DNA of 12,915 bases from Deltaproteobacteria bacterium. GTDB taxonomy: Bacteria; Myxococcota; Polyangia; Haliangiales; Haliangiaceae. Below are positions 1-6,985 of this stretch, in pieces. The notes under the pieces were generated by a model. That model was given only the letters and a program-made list of their open reading frames with translations, did not search any database and was not told the DNA's origin. The stretch is taken from positions 1 to 12,915 of the forward strand of contig JAGSPR010000165.1 in NCBI GenBank assembly GCA_018262455.1, read 5' to 3'. The translations under genes and the position numbers were made by a program. Numbering within the stretch: the first letter of the stretch is position 1; the number at the start of each line of letters is the position of its first letter.

Positions 1-48
1 CGCGCCGAGGTCACGAGGCTCGCCCGGCAGCACGCCGAGGCGTCGTGA
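1..48 (+). CDS. 3' end of an upstream gene (partial)
   Basis: The frame entering at base 1 stays open through fifteen codons (ending H-A-E-A-S) and stops at TGA 46-48. Codon use is typical of the neighbouring genes, with G or C in most third positions. The stop overlaps a GTG at 45-47, giving a GTGA junction of the kind seen between translationally coupled operon genes. I read it as the C-terminus of the gene before the thioredoxin-like lipoprotein, with the junction later amplified into the tandem repeats. Too little is visible to say what it encodes. Alternatively it is simply another repeat unit of an array that begins further left. Confidence 0.4.
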   Translation, partial: RAEVTRLARQHAEAS

Positions 49-198
49 CTCGCGCCGAGGTCACGAGGCTCGCCCGGCAGCACGCCGAGGCGCCGTGACT
101 CGCGCCGAGGTCACGAGGCTCGCCCGGCAGCACGCCGAGGCGCCGTGACTCGCGCCGAGGTCACGAGGCTCGCCCGGCAGCACGCCGAGGCACCGTGA
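45..198 (+). other. Chain of three overlapping 17-codon mini-ORFs
   Basis: Within the repeats, GTG starts at 45, 95 and 145 each open a 17-codon frame (peptide MTRAEVTRLARQHAEAP) closing with TGA at 96-98, 146-148 and 196-198. Each stop overlaps the next start as GTGA, and the last overlaps the GTG at 195 that begins the lipoprotein gene. A purine-rich GCCGAGG sits four bases before each GTG and resembles a ribosome-binding site. The unit length of 50 equals 54 coding bases minus the 4-base overlap, so any copy number keeps the coupling intact. Whether the peptides are made, or the frames are just remnants of a duplicated gene junction, cannot be told from sequence. Confidence 0.5.
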
Positions 199-623
199 CC
201 CGCGTCGTGCTGGCGCTCGGGCTCGCGCTGGTCCTCGCGTGCGGACATCGCCCGGACTCCGCGCGCCCGCCGATCGCGGCCCCCGCGAAGTCGATGCAGC
301 TCAACGAGCCGGGAGCGAACGTCCTCGTCGACGCCCACCTCGTGCCCGGCTATGTCACGGTGGTCGACTTCTGGAGCGAGCACTGCGGCGCGTGCATCGT
401 GGTCGGCGGCATGCTGGCCGTGCAGGTCGCGGCCGAGCCGAGGATCCTGATCCGGAAGGTCGACGTCGGTGATGGCTTCACGCCGGTAGCCGAGGCCTAC
501 AAGATCTCCGCGCTGCCGCATTATCGGGTCTACGACAAGGCCCGCCGGCTCCGCTACGACCTGGTCGGCAACGATTGCCTGAAGGCCCCCGACATCGCCC
601 GTCAGCTGCTCGCGGAGCCCTGA
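195..623 (+). CDS. Thioredoxin-fold lipoprotein
   Basis: This 142-residue protein starts at GTG 195, overlapping the last repeat's stop. A short basic N-terminus and hydrophobic stretch end in the lipobox L-V-L-A-C (Cys16), so it is probably lipidated and held in the envelope, facing the periplasm. A thioredoxin-like domain follows: strand VTVVDFW (54-60), the redox motif CGAC (64-67) and the cis-proline region A-L-P-H-Y (106-110). These support a thiol-disulfide oxidoreductase or reductase; CGAC is an uncommon variant of the CxxC motif. A further cysteine lies at 128. At about 125 residues after the lipobox it is a minimal single-domain member. It precedes manC by 13 bp, probably in the same operon, although no functional link to sugar nucleotide synthesis is obvious. 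Substrate unknown. Confidence 0.85.
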   Translation: MTRVVLALGLALVLACGHRPDSARPPIAAPAKSMQLNEPGANVLVDAHLVPGYVTVVDFWSEHCGACIVVGGMLAVQVAAEPRILIRKVDVGDGFTPVAEAYKISALPHYRVYDKARRLRYDLVGNDCLKAPDIARQLLAEP

Positions 624-636
624 CCGGCGTGCCACG

Positions 637-1680
637 ATGCGTGGCGTGCGACACGCAGTGATCCTCGCGGGTGGAAGCGGCACGCGGCTCTGGCCCGCGA
701 GCCGGCAGGCGCGCGCCAAGCAGCTGCTACCCATCGGTCCGGGCGGCGAGACGCTGCTGGCCGCGGCGGTGCGTCGCGCTCGGGCGCTGGCCGGCGACCG
801 GGTCCTCATCGTCACCGCCGACTCGCAAGTCGAGGCGACGCGCGAGGTCGCGCCAGGCGTCGAGATCCTCGGCGAGCCGGCGGCGCGCAACACCGCGGCC
901 GCGATGGGGCTCGCCGCCGCGGTGATCGCGACCCGCGATCCGGACGCGGTGATCGCGGTGCTGCCTGCGGACCAGCATGTCCGCGACGAGCCGGGGCTCA
1001 CGCGGGTGCTCGAACGCGGGCTGGCCACCGTCGAGGAGAGCGACGTGATCGGCACGATCGGGATCATGCCGACGCGCGCCGAGACTGGATTTGGCTACCT
1101 CGAGGTAGGCGCCGCCACGCTCGGCGAGCCGACCCCGGTGCTGCGTTTCGTCGAGAAGCCTGCGCGCGAGCTCGCCGAGAGCTACCTCGCGACCGGCAGG
1201 TACCTGTGGAATGCGGGGATATTCTTCGCGTCGGCACGCCGGCTACTCACCGAGCTCGATGCGCACCTGCCGCCGACGGGCCGGGCGGTCCGCGACATCG
1301 CCGCGGGCACCGTGCGGGCGGCCGACGTGTATCCGACGCTGCCCAAGATCTCGATCGATCACGCGGTGATGGAGCGCGCGACCCGGGTGGTGACGATCCC
1401 GGCGTCGGTCGGCTGGGATGACCTCGGATCGTGGGCCTCGCTGCCTGCGTTGCTCGGCAGCGATCCGCGGGGCAACACGGTTTCGGGCACCGCGATCGTC
1501 GAGGGCACCGGCAACATCGTCCTGTCCGATGACGACACCGTGATCGCGGCGTATGGCGTCCACGATCTCGTGATCGTCAAGAGCGGCAACGCGATCCTGG
1601 TGCTGCCCAAGGCCGCCGCACAGGACGTCCGCGCGGTCGTCGACGCGCTCGCCGCGCGCGGGCTATCGAAGTACCTGTGA
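637..1680 (+). CDS. manC: Mannose-1-phosphate guanylyltransferase
   Basis: Converts mannose 1-phosphate and GTP to GDP-mannose and pyrophosphate in the cytoplasm. The 347 residues show the nucleotidyltransferase signature GGSGTRLWP (12-20) with Lys28 in K-Q-L-L-P, the sugar-nucleotide loop L-P-A-D-Q-H (109-114), G-Y-L-E-V-G (153-158), F-V-E-K-P (171-175), W-N-A-G-I-F-F (191-197) and G-W-D-D-L-G-S-W (259-266), all hallmarks of the ManC/GMP family. The length matches the monofunctional form; the C-terminal phosphomannose isomerase domain of the bifunctional AlgA type (about 480 residues) is absent, and no isomerase gene is seen in this window. The start is ATG 637, just before the conserved first strand. 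It lies 13 bp after the lipoprotein gene and 18 bp before the phosphomannomutase gene, which makes its substrate. Confidence 0.96.
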   Translation: MRGVRHAVILAGGSGTRLWPASRQARAKQLLPIGPGGETLLAAAVRRARALAGDRVLIVTADSQVEATREVAPGVEILGEPAARNTAAAMGLAAAVIATRDPDAVIAVLPADQHVRDEPGLTRVLERGLATVEESDVIGTIGIMPTRAETGFGYLEVGAATLGEPTPVLRFVEKPARELAESYLATGRYLWNAGIFFASARRLLTELDAHLPPTGRAVRDIAAGTVRAADVYPTLPKISIDHAVMERATRVVTIPASVGWDDLGSWASLPALLGSDPRGNTVSGTAIVEGTGNIVLSDDDTVIAAYGVHDLVIVKSGNAILVLPKAAAQDVRAVVDALAARGLSKYL

Positions 1681-1698
1681 AGCTGGTACGACTGGGGC

Positions 1699-3060
1699 GT
1701 GAACCCGCGCGTATTTCGGGAATACGATATCCGAGGCGTCGCGGATCGCGATCTCGATGACGCCACGGTGCGCGCGATCGGCGCCGCGATCGGCCAGCTC
1801 GCCGGCGGAGCGGTGGTGGTGGGCCGTGACTGCCGGGTCACGTCTCCGCGACTGTTCGCCGCGCTCACCGACGGGATCCGCGCCCACGCGGAGGTGGTCG
1901 ACATCGGTGTCGTGCCAACCCCGGTGCTGTACTTCGCCGCGCACCACCTCGAGCCACACGCCGCGGTGATGATCACCGGCAGCCACAATCCGCCGGAAGA
2001 CAACGGCTTCAAGCTGATGCTCGGGACCGAGACGCTCTACGGCGCGGCGATCGTGTCGCTGCGCGCGCAGGTCGAGCGCCTGCTCGCCGAGCCAGCACAG
2101 CACCCGATCAAGGCGATCCACTCGCGTGATGTGACCGCCGCGTACAGCGACCACGCGCTCGGCCAGCTGCGGCTCGGCGAGCGCCGGTTCAAGGTGGTCG
2201 TGGACGCGGGGAACGGTTCGGGTGGGCCGACGGCGGTCGGGCTGTATCGCCGGCTCGGGTTCGAGGTCGTCCCGCTGTACTGCGACCTCGATGGCACCTT
2301 CCCCAACCACCATCCCGATCCGACCCAGCCCGAGAACCTCGCGGACCTGATCGCGGTCGTCAAGCAAGAGCGTGCCGAGCTCGGGATCGCGCTCGACGGT
2401 GACGCCGACCGGATCGGGGTGGTCGATGCCAGCGGCCGCGTGCTGTGGGGCGACCAGCTGATGATCCTGCTCGGCAAGGCCGTGCTCGCCGAGGTCCCGG
2501 GCGCGAAGTTCGTCGGCGAAGTGAAGTGCTCGCAGGCGATGTTCGACGAGCTTGCCGCGGCGGGTGGCGAGGTCGAGATGTGGAAGGTCGGCCACTCGCT
2601 GATCAAGGCGCGGATGAAGGAGACCGGCGCGCTGCTCGCCGGCGAGATGTCGGGCCACATGTTCTTCGCGCACCGCTGGCTCGGCTTCGATGACGGGGTC
2701 TACGCGGGCGCACGGATGCTCGAGTTGCTGTCTCGCGGCGACAAGTCGCTGGTCCAGCTCGCCGCGGCCTTGCCCGCCATGATCAACACGCCGGAGCTCC
2801 GGATCGACTGCGACGACGATCGCAAGTTCGCGCTCGTCGCCGAGGTCACCGCGCGGCTGCGGCAGGATCCCGGCGTCACCGGCATCGTCGACGTCGACGG
2901 GGTGCGCGCGAAGTTCGAGGGAGGGTGGGGACTCGTGCGCGCGTCGAACACGCAGCCCGCGCTCGTCATGCGGTGCGAGGCGATCACGGCGGAGCGTCTC
3001 GCCGAGATCGTGGCGCTGATCAATGCCCACATCGAAGCCGCCCGGACCAAGCTCGAGTGA
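1699..3060 (+). CDS. manB: Phosphomannomutase / phosphoglucomutase
   Basis: Interconverts hexose 6-phosphates and hexose 1-phosphates, supplying mannose 1-phosphate to the adjacent guanylyltransferase. The 453 residues fit the alpha-D-phosphohexomutase family. The N-terminal F-R-E-Y-D-I-R-G (6-13) is typical of bacterial PMM/PGM. The active-site loop T-G-S-H-N-P (93-98) carries the serine that is phosphorylated (Ser95). The metal loop D-G-D-A-D-R spans 233-238, the sugar-binding loop G-E-M-S-G-H spans 315-320, and the phosphate-binding motif R-A-S-N-T-Q-P (414-420) lies in domain 4. G-E-M-S-G-H is the loop type of dual PMM/PGM enzymes such as AlgC, so activity on both mannose and glucose phosphates is likely. 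The GTG start at 1699 directly precedes the conserved N-terminus. The spacing of 18 and 13 bp to its neighbours supports one transcript. Confidence 0.95.
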   Translation: MNPRVFREYDIRGVADRDLDDATVRAIGAAIGQLAGGAVVVGRDCRVTSPRLFAALTDGIRAHAEVVDIGVVPTPVLYFAAHHLEPHAAVMITGSHNPPEDNGFKLMLGTETLYGAAIVSLRAQVERLLAEPAQHPIKAIHSRDVTAAYSDHALGQLRLGERRFKVVVDAGNGSGGPTAVGLYRRLGFEVVPLYCDLDGTFPNHHPDPTQPENLADLIAVVKQERAELGIALDGDADRIGVVDASGRVLWGDQLMILLGKAVLAEVPGAKFVGEVKCSQAMFDELAAAGGEVEMWKVGHSLIKARMKETGALLAGEMSGHMFFAHRWLGFDDGVYAGARMLELLSRGDKSLVQLAAALPAMINTPELRIDCDDDRKFALVAEVTARLRQDPGVTGIVDVDGVRAKFEGGWGLVRASNTQPALVMRCEAITAERLAEIVALINAHIEAARTKLE

Positions 3061-3073
3061 AAGGCCGCCCCGC

Positions 3074-4036
3074 ATGACGTTTCGCATCGGCATCGACCTC
3101 GGCGGCACCAACCTGCGTGCCGCCGCGTTCGACGACTCGGACACGCCCCGCTGGCTGCACAAGGAATCCGTCGGCGAGGCCCGCGATCCGCAGGCGATCG
3201 TCGAGCGCGTCGCCTCGGTCGTCGATCGGATCGCGAGCGATGCGGCGGGGCCTGTGCCGGTAGGGATCGGGATCGCCGCGATGCTGTGCGATCGCCAGGG
3301 CACCGTGGCGAACTCACCGCACCTGCGATGGCGCGATGTCCCGTTCGGCATGTTGCTCGCCCGCCGGCTGGGGTCGCGGTTCCAGCTGGGCGTCTACAAC
3401 GACGTCAACGCGATCACCTGGGGTGAATCGGTCGCCGGCTCGGCACGAGGCTGTCGCGACGTGCTCGCGGTGTACGTGGGGACGGGCATCGGCGGTGGCA
3501 TGATCGCCGGCGGTCAGCTCATCGAGGGCGCGACGAACTGCGCCGGCGAGATCGGTCATACCAAGGTGCGATGGGATGACCGTGCGGAGCCGTGCGCGTG
3601 TGGTGGCCGCGGCTGCATCGAGGCCTATGTCGGTGGCAGCTACCTCGGCAAGCGGATCGCGCGCGAGCTCGCCGGGCGCAAGAAGTCGCTCGTGGTCCAG
3701 CTTGCCGGTCGGCTCGAGGATGTCACTCCAAGCCATGTCGACGAGGCCGCCGGGGCTGGCGACGAGTGGGCGCTGGGCCTGTGGACGGAGCTCGCGACGC
3801 TGTTCGGCGTCACGCTCGGCAATGCGCTCGCGGTCCTCAACTCGTCACGCCTCGTGCTCGGCGGCGGCTTGCTGTCGCGCACCCCGACCTTGTTCGCGCT
3901 GGTCGAGACCGCGCTGCTGGTGGCCGCGCCGCGGCCGATCCTCGAGGCGGTCGTGGTCGTGGCCGCCGAGCTGGGCGACGATGCCGGGCTCGTCGGAGCC
4001 GCGGCACTGGCGAGTGCCGGGCAGTCGATCATCTGA
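3074..4036 (+). CDS. ROK-family sugar kinase (probable glucokinase)
   Basis: Probably phosphorylates glucose, or another hexose, with ATP in the cytoplasm. The 320-residue protein begins at ATG 3074; the frame is open upstream into manB, but the ATP-binding strand I-G-I-D-L-G-G-T-N (5-13) needs an N-terminus here. Other ROK features are Y-N-D-V-N-A (108-113) with the catalytic Asp110, Y-V-G-T-G-I-G-G-G (134-142), G-E-I-G-H (158-162), and the zinc motif C-A-C-G-G-R-G-C-I-E (174-183), which with His162 forms the structural zinc site. It has no N-terminal winged helix, so it is an enzyme rather than a ROK repressor. Placed 13 bp after the mutase, it could feed hexose 6-phosphate into the pathway. 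Mannose, fructose or N-acetylhexosamine cannot be excluded as substrates. Confidence 0.9.
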   Translation: MTFRIGIDLGGTNLRAAAFDDSDTPRWLHKESVGEARDPQAIVERVASVVDRIASDAAGPVPVGIGIAAMLCDRQGTVANSPHLRWRDVPFGMLLARRLGSRFQLGVYNDVNAITWGESVAGSARGCRDVLAVYVGTGIGGGMIAGGQLIEGATNCAGEIGHTKVRWDDRAEPCACGGRGCIEAYVGGSYLGKRIARELAGRKKSLVVQLAGRLEDVTPSHVDEAAGAGDEWALGLWTELATLFGVTLGNALAVLNSSRLVLGGGLLSRTPTLFALVETALLVAAPRPILEAVVVVAAELGDDAGLVGAAALASAGQSII

Positions 4037-4049
4037 CCGAAACGACGAA

Positions 4050-4073
4050 GGGCGTGGTCTCGCGACCACGCCC
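4050..4073. terminator. Bidirectional hairpin terminator
   Basis: A perfect 10-bp stem (GGGCGTGGTC / GACCACGCCC) closes a four-base loop (TCGC), 14 bp after the kinase stop and 27 bp after the end of the convergent lipoprotein gene. On the minus strand the stem is followed by a moderately T-rich CTTCGTCGTTTC; on the plus strand the tail is poorer. It probably terminates the convergent transcripts from both sides. Confidence 0.75.
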
Positions 4074-4099
4074 CTGACGATTCGTTCCAGCCGACCGAG

Positions 4100-5047
4100 T
4101 CAGCGGACGGTGGCGCCCGTGGTGGTCACCTTGATGCCGACCGAGAGCGCCTGCATGCCGTCGATCGTGACGTCCGGCGCGAGCAGGCTCTGGATCAGCG
4201 AGTTGGTCTTGATCTCCTCGATCGTGACCATGCAGTCCTTCGGGTTGGTGTCGAACAGCCCGATGATGGTCTTGCCGGTCGAGTTCGCCGCGCAACCGCA
4301 CGGGTCGGGTGGCGCCATGCCGGTGGGGCAGTCACGCGTGATCAACGGGCCAAGCTGTGCGTGGACGGCTGGGATGACCTTGGTGTCGAGGTTGTCCTGC
4401 GTGAGGGCGCCAGCGAGGATGAGCTCGCTGAACCCGGTGGCCGTGATGCCCGTGCCCTTGGCGCGCGCACCGATCAGGTCGAGCTGGATCGGCGCGGCAC
4501 CGCCGAGCACGATCTGCAGCGAGAGATCGCCGGGGCCGCCGGTGAACACGCCGCCGGCGATCTTGCCGCCGATGGCCGCGTTGTCGGGCGAGCCCGCCGC
4601 GATCGCGAACGAGCCGCTGCCGTCGAGGTGCTTGCCGCACGTCGTCAGGTCCGCAGGGTCGGTGCAGGCTGCGGGCATCGGCATGTCGCCGAGCTTGATC
4701 TGCAGCCCGGCCGCCGTGGTGCTGTCGAAGTTCGGCGCCTGGAAGTCGACGATCAGGATGATCGAGCCGCTGCTCACGGCCTCATCGATGCCCTTCTGGA
4801 TCTCGAAGCCCTGGCCAGCCAGGGTGCCGAGCACCATGCCGAGCTGGTTGTCGACGGTCTTGTCGTCGTTGAGGTCGAGACCGAAGTCGCGCGCCTGGTT
4901 GTTGTTCGTCGGGACCAGCACGGTCTTCGCGACGGACGTGCTGTGCGGGCCCGTGGGTGGGTCGATCCCATCACCCCCGCCGCCACCGCAGGCAACAAGC
5001 GAGACCGGAATGGCCAAAGCAAACAAGAACGGACGAAGCGATACCAT
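4100..5047 (-). CDS. Secreted lipoprotein of unknown function
   Basis: A 315-residue protein whose N-terminus (M-V-S-L-R-P, a hydrophobic core, then L-V-A-C with Cys20) is a lipoprotein signal. The mature part begins with a run of five glycines, a flexible linker common in myxobacterial surface lipoproteins. Residues 58-66 (D-L-N-D-D-K-T-V-D) resemble an EF-hand or dockerin calcium loop with D/N/D at positions 1, 3 and 5. The rest alternates predicted strands and contains several cysteines (for example C-P-T-G and C-G-C in the C-terminal third), which may form disulfides outside the cytoplasm. I recognise no enzyme motif. The ATG start is supported by GAGGGG on the minus strand (5059-5054), six bases upstream. 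It may be transcribed alone or after the DUF192 gene, 106 bp upstream. Confidence 0.8.
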   Translation of the reverse strand: MVSLRPFLFALAIPVSLVACGGGGGDGIDPPTGPHSTSVAKTVLVPTNNNQARDFGLDLNDDKTVDNQLGMVLGTLAGQGFEIQKGIDEAVSSGSIILIVDFQAPNFDSTTAAGLQIKLGDMPMPAACTDPADLTTCGKHLDGSGSFAIAAGSPDNAAIGGKIAGGVFTGGPGDLSLQIVLGGAAPIQLDLIGARAKGTGITATGFSELILAGALTQDNLDTKVIPAVHAQLGPLITRDCPTGMAPPDPCGCAANSTGKTIIGLFDTNPKDCMVTIEEIKTNSLIQSLLAPDVTIDGMQALSVGIKVTTTGATVR

Positions 5048-5053
5048 GTGATG

Positions 5054-5059
5054 CCCCTC
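5054..5059 (-). promoter_or_regulatory. Ribosome binding site of the lipoprotein gene
   Basis: On the minus strand GAGGGG is followed by six bases (CATCAC) and then ATG at 5047. It is one of the few clear Shine-Dalgarno sites in this window and fixes the start of the lipoprotein gene. Confidence 0.7.
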
Positions 5060-5073
5060 GGCTAAGTTATGGC

Positions 5074-5090
5074 GGTTCTATCCCAGAACC
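5074..5090. promoter_or_regulatory. Perfect inverted repeat upstream of the lipoprotein gene
   Basis: GGTTCT, five bases (ATCCC), then AGAACC. It lies 27-43 bp upstream of the lipoprotein start on the minus strand, in the only non-coding stretch between it and the DUF192 gene. No T-tract follows on either strand, so an operator is somewhat more likely than a terminator, but chance or a weak terminator for the DUF192 gene remain possible. Confidence 0.4.
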
Positions 5091-5153
5091 ACGGACGCGC
5101 ACAATACGGGTAATCCAGCCGGCCAGGACGTGATCCTCGCCATAGCCAGGTCG

Positions 5154-5654
5154 TTATTGTGGTTTCACCCCATCGAACCGGACCTTTGCACCATCCACGA
5201 CGTGGTGTGCCGCCGCCCAGCCACCGTTGACTTCCAGCACGTAGAGCGATGGCCTTCCGACCTGCCGCAGGGTCTCGGTGCGGGGCGTCGCGTTGGCGAC
5301 CACCCCGGCGACCGTGAGCTCGCCTGTGATGAAGATCATGTCGAGCGGGATGAGGGTATTTCGCATGTAGAACGCCCAGTCGTACTCCTTGCCCATCAGG
5401 AACAACATCCCGGCGTCGAGCCCCAGGTGCTCGCGAAACATCAGCCCCTTCTCCACCTTGGCCGGCGTCGAGACCACCTCGACCTCGACGGTGGCCTCGC
5501 CCGCCGTCGTGGCGATCGCGACCTTGGGCAGCACGGGCTTGGCGGTTTGTGAATCTGACATCGCTGGCTGGGCCTGGGGCTGGGGCGCATCGTCGCGCCG
5601 GCTGCTGCGGGTGGAACAGGCGGAGATCACGACCAAGGCGAGGAGCCAGCGCAC
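5154..5654 (-). CDS. DUF192 (UPF0127) family lipoprotein
   Basis: 166 residues from GTG 5654. A short signal ends at I-S-A-C (Cys13), followed by a low-complexity S/R/D/Q/P-rich linker to about residue 45. The DUF192 domain then shows its hallmarks: K-G-L-M-F-R-E-H-L, G-M-L-F-L-M, W-A-F-Y-M-R-N-T-L-I-P-L-D-M-I-F-I, and near the end V-L-E-V-N-G-G-W, with G-A-K-V-R-F closing the domain. DUF192 proteins are widespread small beta-barrel proteins, often exported, with no settled biochemical function. The lipobox suggests periplasmic or outer-membrane anchoring. Located 59 bp downstream of the DUF4112 gene on the same strand. The signal is short (12 residues before the cysteine), so a slightly different start is conceivable, but the upstream frame soon meets a stop. 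Confidence 0.9.
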   Translation of the reverse strand: MRWLLALVVISACSTRSSRRDDAPQPQAQPAMSDSQTAKPVLPKVAIATTAGEATVEVEVVSTPAKVEKGLMFREHLGLDAGMLFLMGKEYDWAFYMRNTLIPLDMIFITGELTVAGVVANATPRTETLRQVGRPSLYVLEVNGGWAAAHHVVDGAKVRFDGVKPQ

Positions 5655-5713
5655 CCGGGCACGCTAACTCGCCAGGTGGCCGTGCGCCAGCGCGGGCCGG
5701 CCGGTGTTGCGGC

Positions 5714-6226
5714 TCATCCGCCGAGCGCGTCGATGACCCTGCCGAGCAAGTACATCACGACGCCGATCACGGCGACGAACCCGAGCACCGCACCGACCAC
5801 CATCGCCCAGTCCTTCGCGCTGGCGCGACCGCCCTGCTGATCGCGTTCGGTGAGCAGCGCGACGTTGCGCTGGTTGCCCTTGAACACGACATCGGCCACA
5901 TCGCCGAGTAGCGGCACGACCCCGAACATCGCGTCGAGCCCGAGGTTCAGCAGCATCCGCGCCACGATCACCGGCGACATCTTGCGACGCACCGCGATCA
6001 CCACGGCATAGAGGCCGAGCAGCGAGCCGACGATGTCGCCAGCGCCAGGCAGCACGAATCCGATGACGGGATCGACCAGGTAGTGGTCGAGGATCCGCGC
6101 GAGCTTGCGGACGCGTTCGATCTCGGGATCGCTGCGCGTGGCGGTGGCGGCACGCGTCGGCGGCGCGATGGAGGGAACAGGCAAATCACGCGTGCCGGCC
6201 ATGGCCGGAGGTTCAGCACGCGGCAT
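5714..6226 (-). CDS. DUF4112 family membrane protein
   Basis: Taking ATG 6226 gives 170 residues: a Pro/Ala/Thr-rich, probably disordered N-terminus (1-30), a charged helix (R-K-L-A-R-I-L-D), then the DUF4112 core with hydrophobic segments at about 53-79 and 92-113, including the typical L-P-G-A-G-D-I-V-G and V-P-L-L-G-D-V-A-D-V-V-F-K-G-N-Q-R-N-V. A third hydrophobic segment lies at 140-165. It is probably an inner-membrane protein of unknown role. The start is uncertain: ATG 6202 (M-A-G-T-R-D) is also possible, and neither has a clear ribosome-binding site. The open frame continues upstream to 6361, but that would overlap hemD antisense and adds arginine-rich sequence unlike the family. It is divergent from hemD with only 18 bp between the chosen starts. 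Confidence 0.82.
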   Translation of the reverse strand: MPRAEPPAMAGTRDLPVPSIAPPTRAATATRSDPEIERVRKLARILDHYLVDPVIGFVLPGAGDIVGSLLGLYAVVIAVRRKMSPVIVARMLLNLGLDAMFGVVPLLGDVADVVFKGNQRNVALLTERDQQGGRASAKDWAMVVGAVLGFVAVIGVVMYLLGRVIDALGG

Positions 6227-6244
6227 GCCAGGTAGAGTCCGGAT

Positions 6245-6985
6245 ATGGCCTATGCCGTCGTGACGCGCGATCTGGACGAAGCGGCCCCGTATGTCGCGGC
6301 GCTGGCGAGCCTCGGGCTCGAGACCGTCGCGATGCCGGTCACGCGTACGGAGGAGCCGCACGACGAGGATGCGCTGCGCCGGGCCATCGAGCTCGGTGGC
6401 TACGCGGCGATCGTGTGTGCGAGCGCGCGCGCCGCGCTGGCGTTGCTCGGTGCGCGTGGGGACGCGCGGCTGCCCGAAGTGTGGGCCGTCGGCCCCGCCA
6501 CCGCACGCGTGCTCGAGGCAGCGCGCGTTCCGGCAGTCGTTCCGTCGGACACGCGAGACGGCGCGACGCTCGCCCGCGCGCTGCTCGCCTCGCGCGAGCT
6601 CGTGGGCAAGCGGATCCTCGTGCCGCGCGCGGAGGCCGGCCGCGACGACGTCCTCGAGATCTTGCGCGCCGGCGGCGTCGAGGTCGATGCGGTGATCGCG
6701 TACCGCACCGTCGCGGTCGCGGGCGATGACCCCGCGATCGCGCGCGGACGCGAGCTGCTCGCCAAAGGTCTTGCCGCGGTGTGCGTCGTCTTTGCACCCT
6801 CGCAGGTCGCCGCGCTCGATGCGCTCGTCGGACTGCGCTCGCTCGTCACGCGGTTCGCGGCGATCGGCGAGACCACGGCGGTCGCGTTGCGGGCGGCCGG
6901 GGCCGCGGTCATCGCGGTCGCGGACAGCCCGACGCCCGAGGGAATAGCCAACGCCGTCGCGGCGGTGTATCCAGCAACGCGATGA
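6245..6985 (+). CDS. hemD: Uroporphyrinogen-III synthase
   Basis: Cyclises hydroxymethylbilane to uroporphyrinogen III, the branch-point tetrapyrrole for haem, sirohaem and cobalamin. The 246 residues have the HemD layout of two Rossmann-like lobes: A-Y-A-V-V-T-R near the N-terminus, I-V-C-A-S-A-R-A-A (55-63), A-V-G-P-A-T-A (80-86), the second-lobe strand R-I-L-V-P-R-A-E (121-128), V-D-A-V-I-A-Y-R-T (143-151) and the late A-A-I-G-E-T-T-A-V-A-L (201-211). HemD is poorly conserved in sequence, so the identification rests on this pattern, the usual length and its position: the stop overlaps the hemB start as ATGA. The leader is short and no strong ribosome-binding site precedes ATG 6245. Confidence 0.92.
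   Translation: MAYAVVTRDLDEAAPYVAALASLGLETVAMPVTRTEEPHDEDALRRAIELGGYAAIVCASARAALALLGARGDARLPEVWAVGPATARVLEAARVPAVVPSDTRDGATLARALLASRELVGKRILVPRAEAGRDDVLEILRAGGVEVDAVIAYRTVAVAGDDPAIARGRELLAKGLAAVCVVFAPSQVAALDALVGLRSLVTRFAAIGETTAVALRAAGAAVIAVADSPTPEGIANAVAAVYPATR

Larger units (their letters stand above)
1..200 (+). repeat. Tandem array, four 50-bp units
   Basis: Units lie at 1-50, 51-100, 101-150 and 151-200, head to tail with no spacer. Units 2 and 3 are identical. Unit 1 differs at one base (T at 43) and unit 4 at two (A at 192, C at 200). The similarity runs only about 4 bp into the following gene (CGCG at 201-204). The left boundary lies outside the window, so more copies may exist. The near identity implies recent duplication or active homogenisation. 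Confidence 0.97.

Noticed and set aside
1..200. CRISPR array
   Set aside because: The 50-bp units abut directly with no variable spacers, and the units are coding in a gene-junction pattern. It is a simple tandem repeat.
3023..3073. Earlier start for the ROK kinase inside the mutase gene
   Set aside because: It would add 17 Pro/Ser-rich residues before the conserved first strand and overlap the mutase by 38 bp; ATG 3074 places D-L-G-G-T-N at the normal distance.
1663..3351. A 562-codon open frame on the minus strand
   Set aside because: Antisense to the phosphomannomutase and the start of the ROK kinase, both well supported by active-site motifs; the translation shows no family pattern.
3576..5051. 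A 491-codon open frame on the plus strand
   Set aside because: It overlaps the ROK kinase in another frame and lies antisense to the lipoprotein gene, which has a signal peptide and a good ribosome-binding site. Its translation is an Arg/Ser-rich composition artefact.
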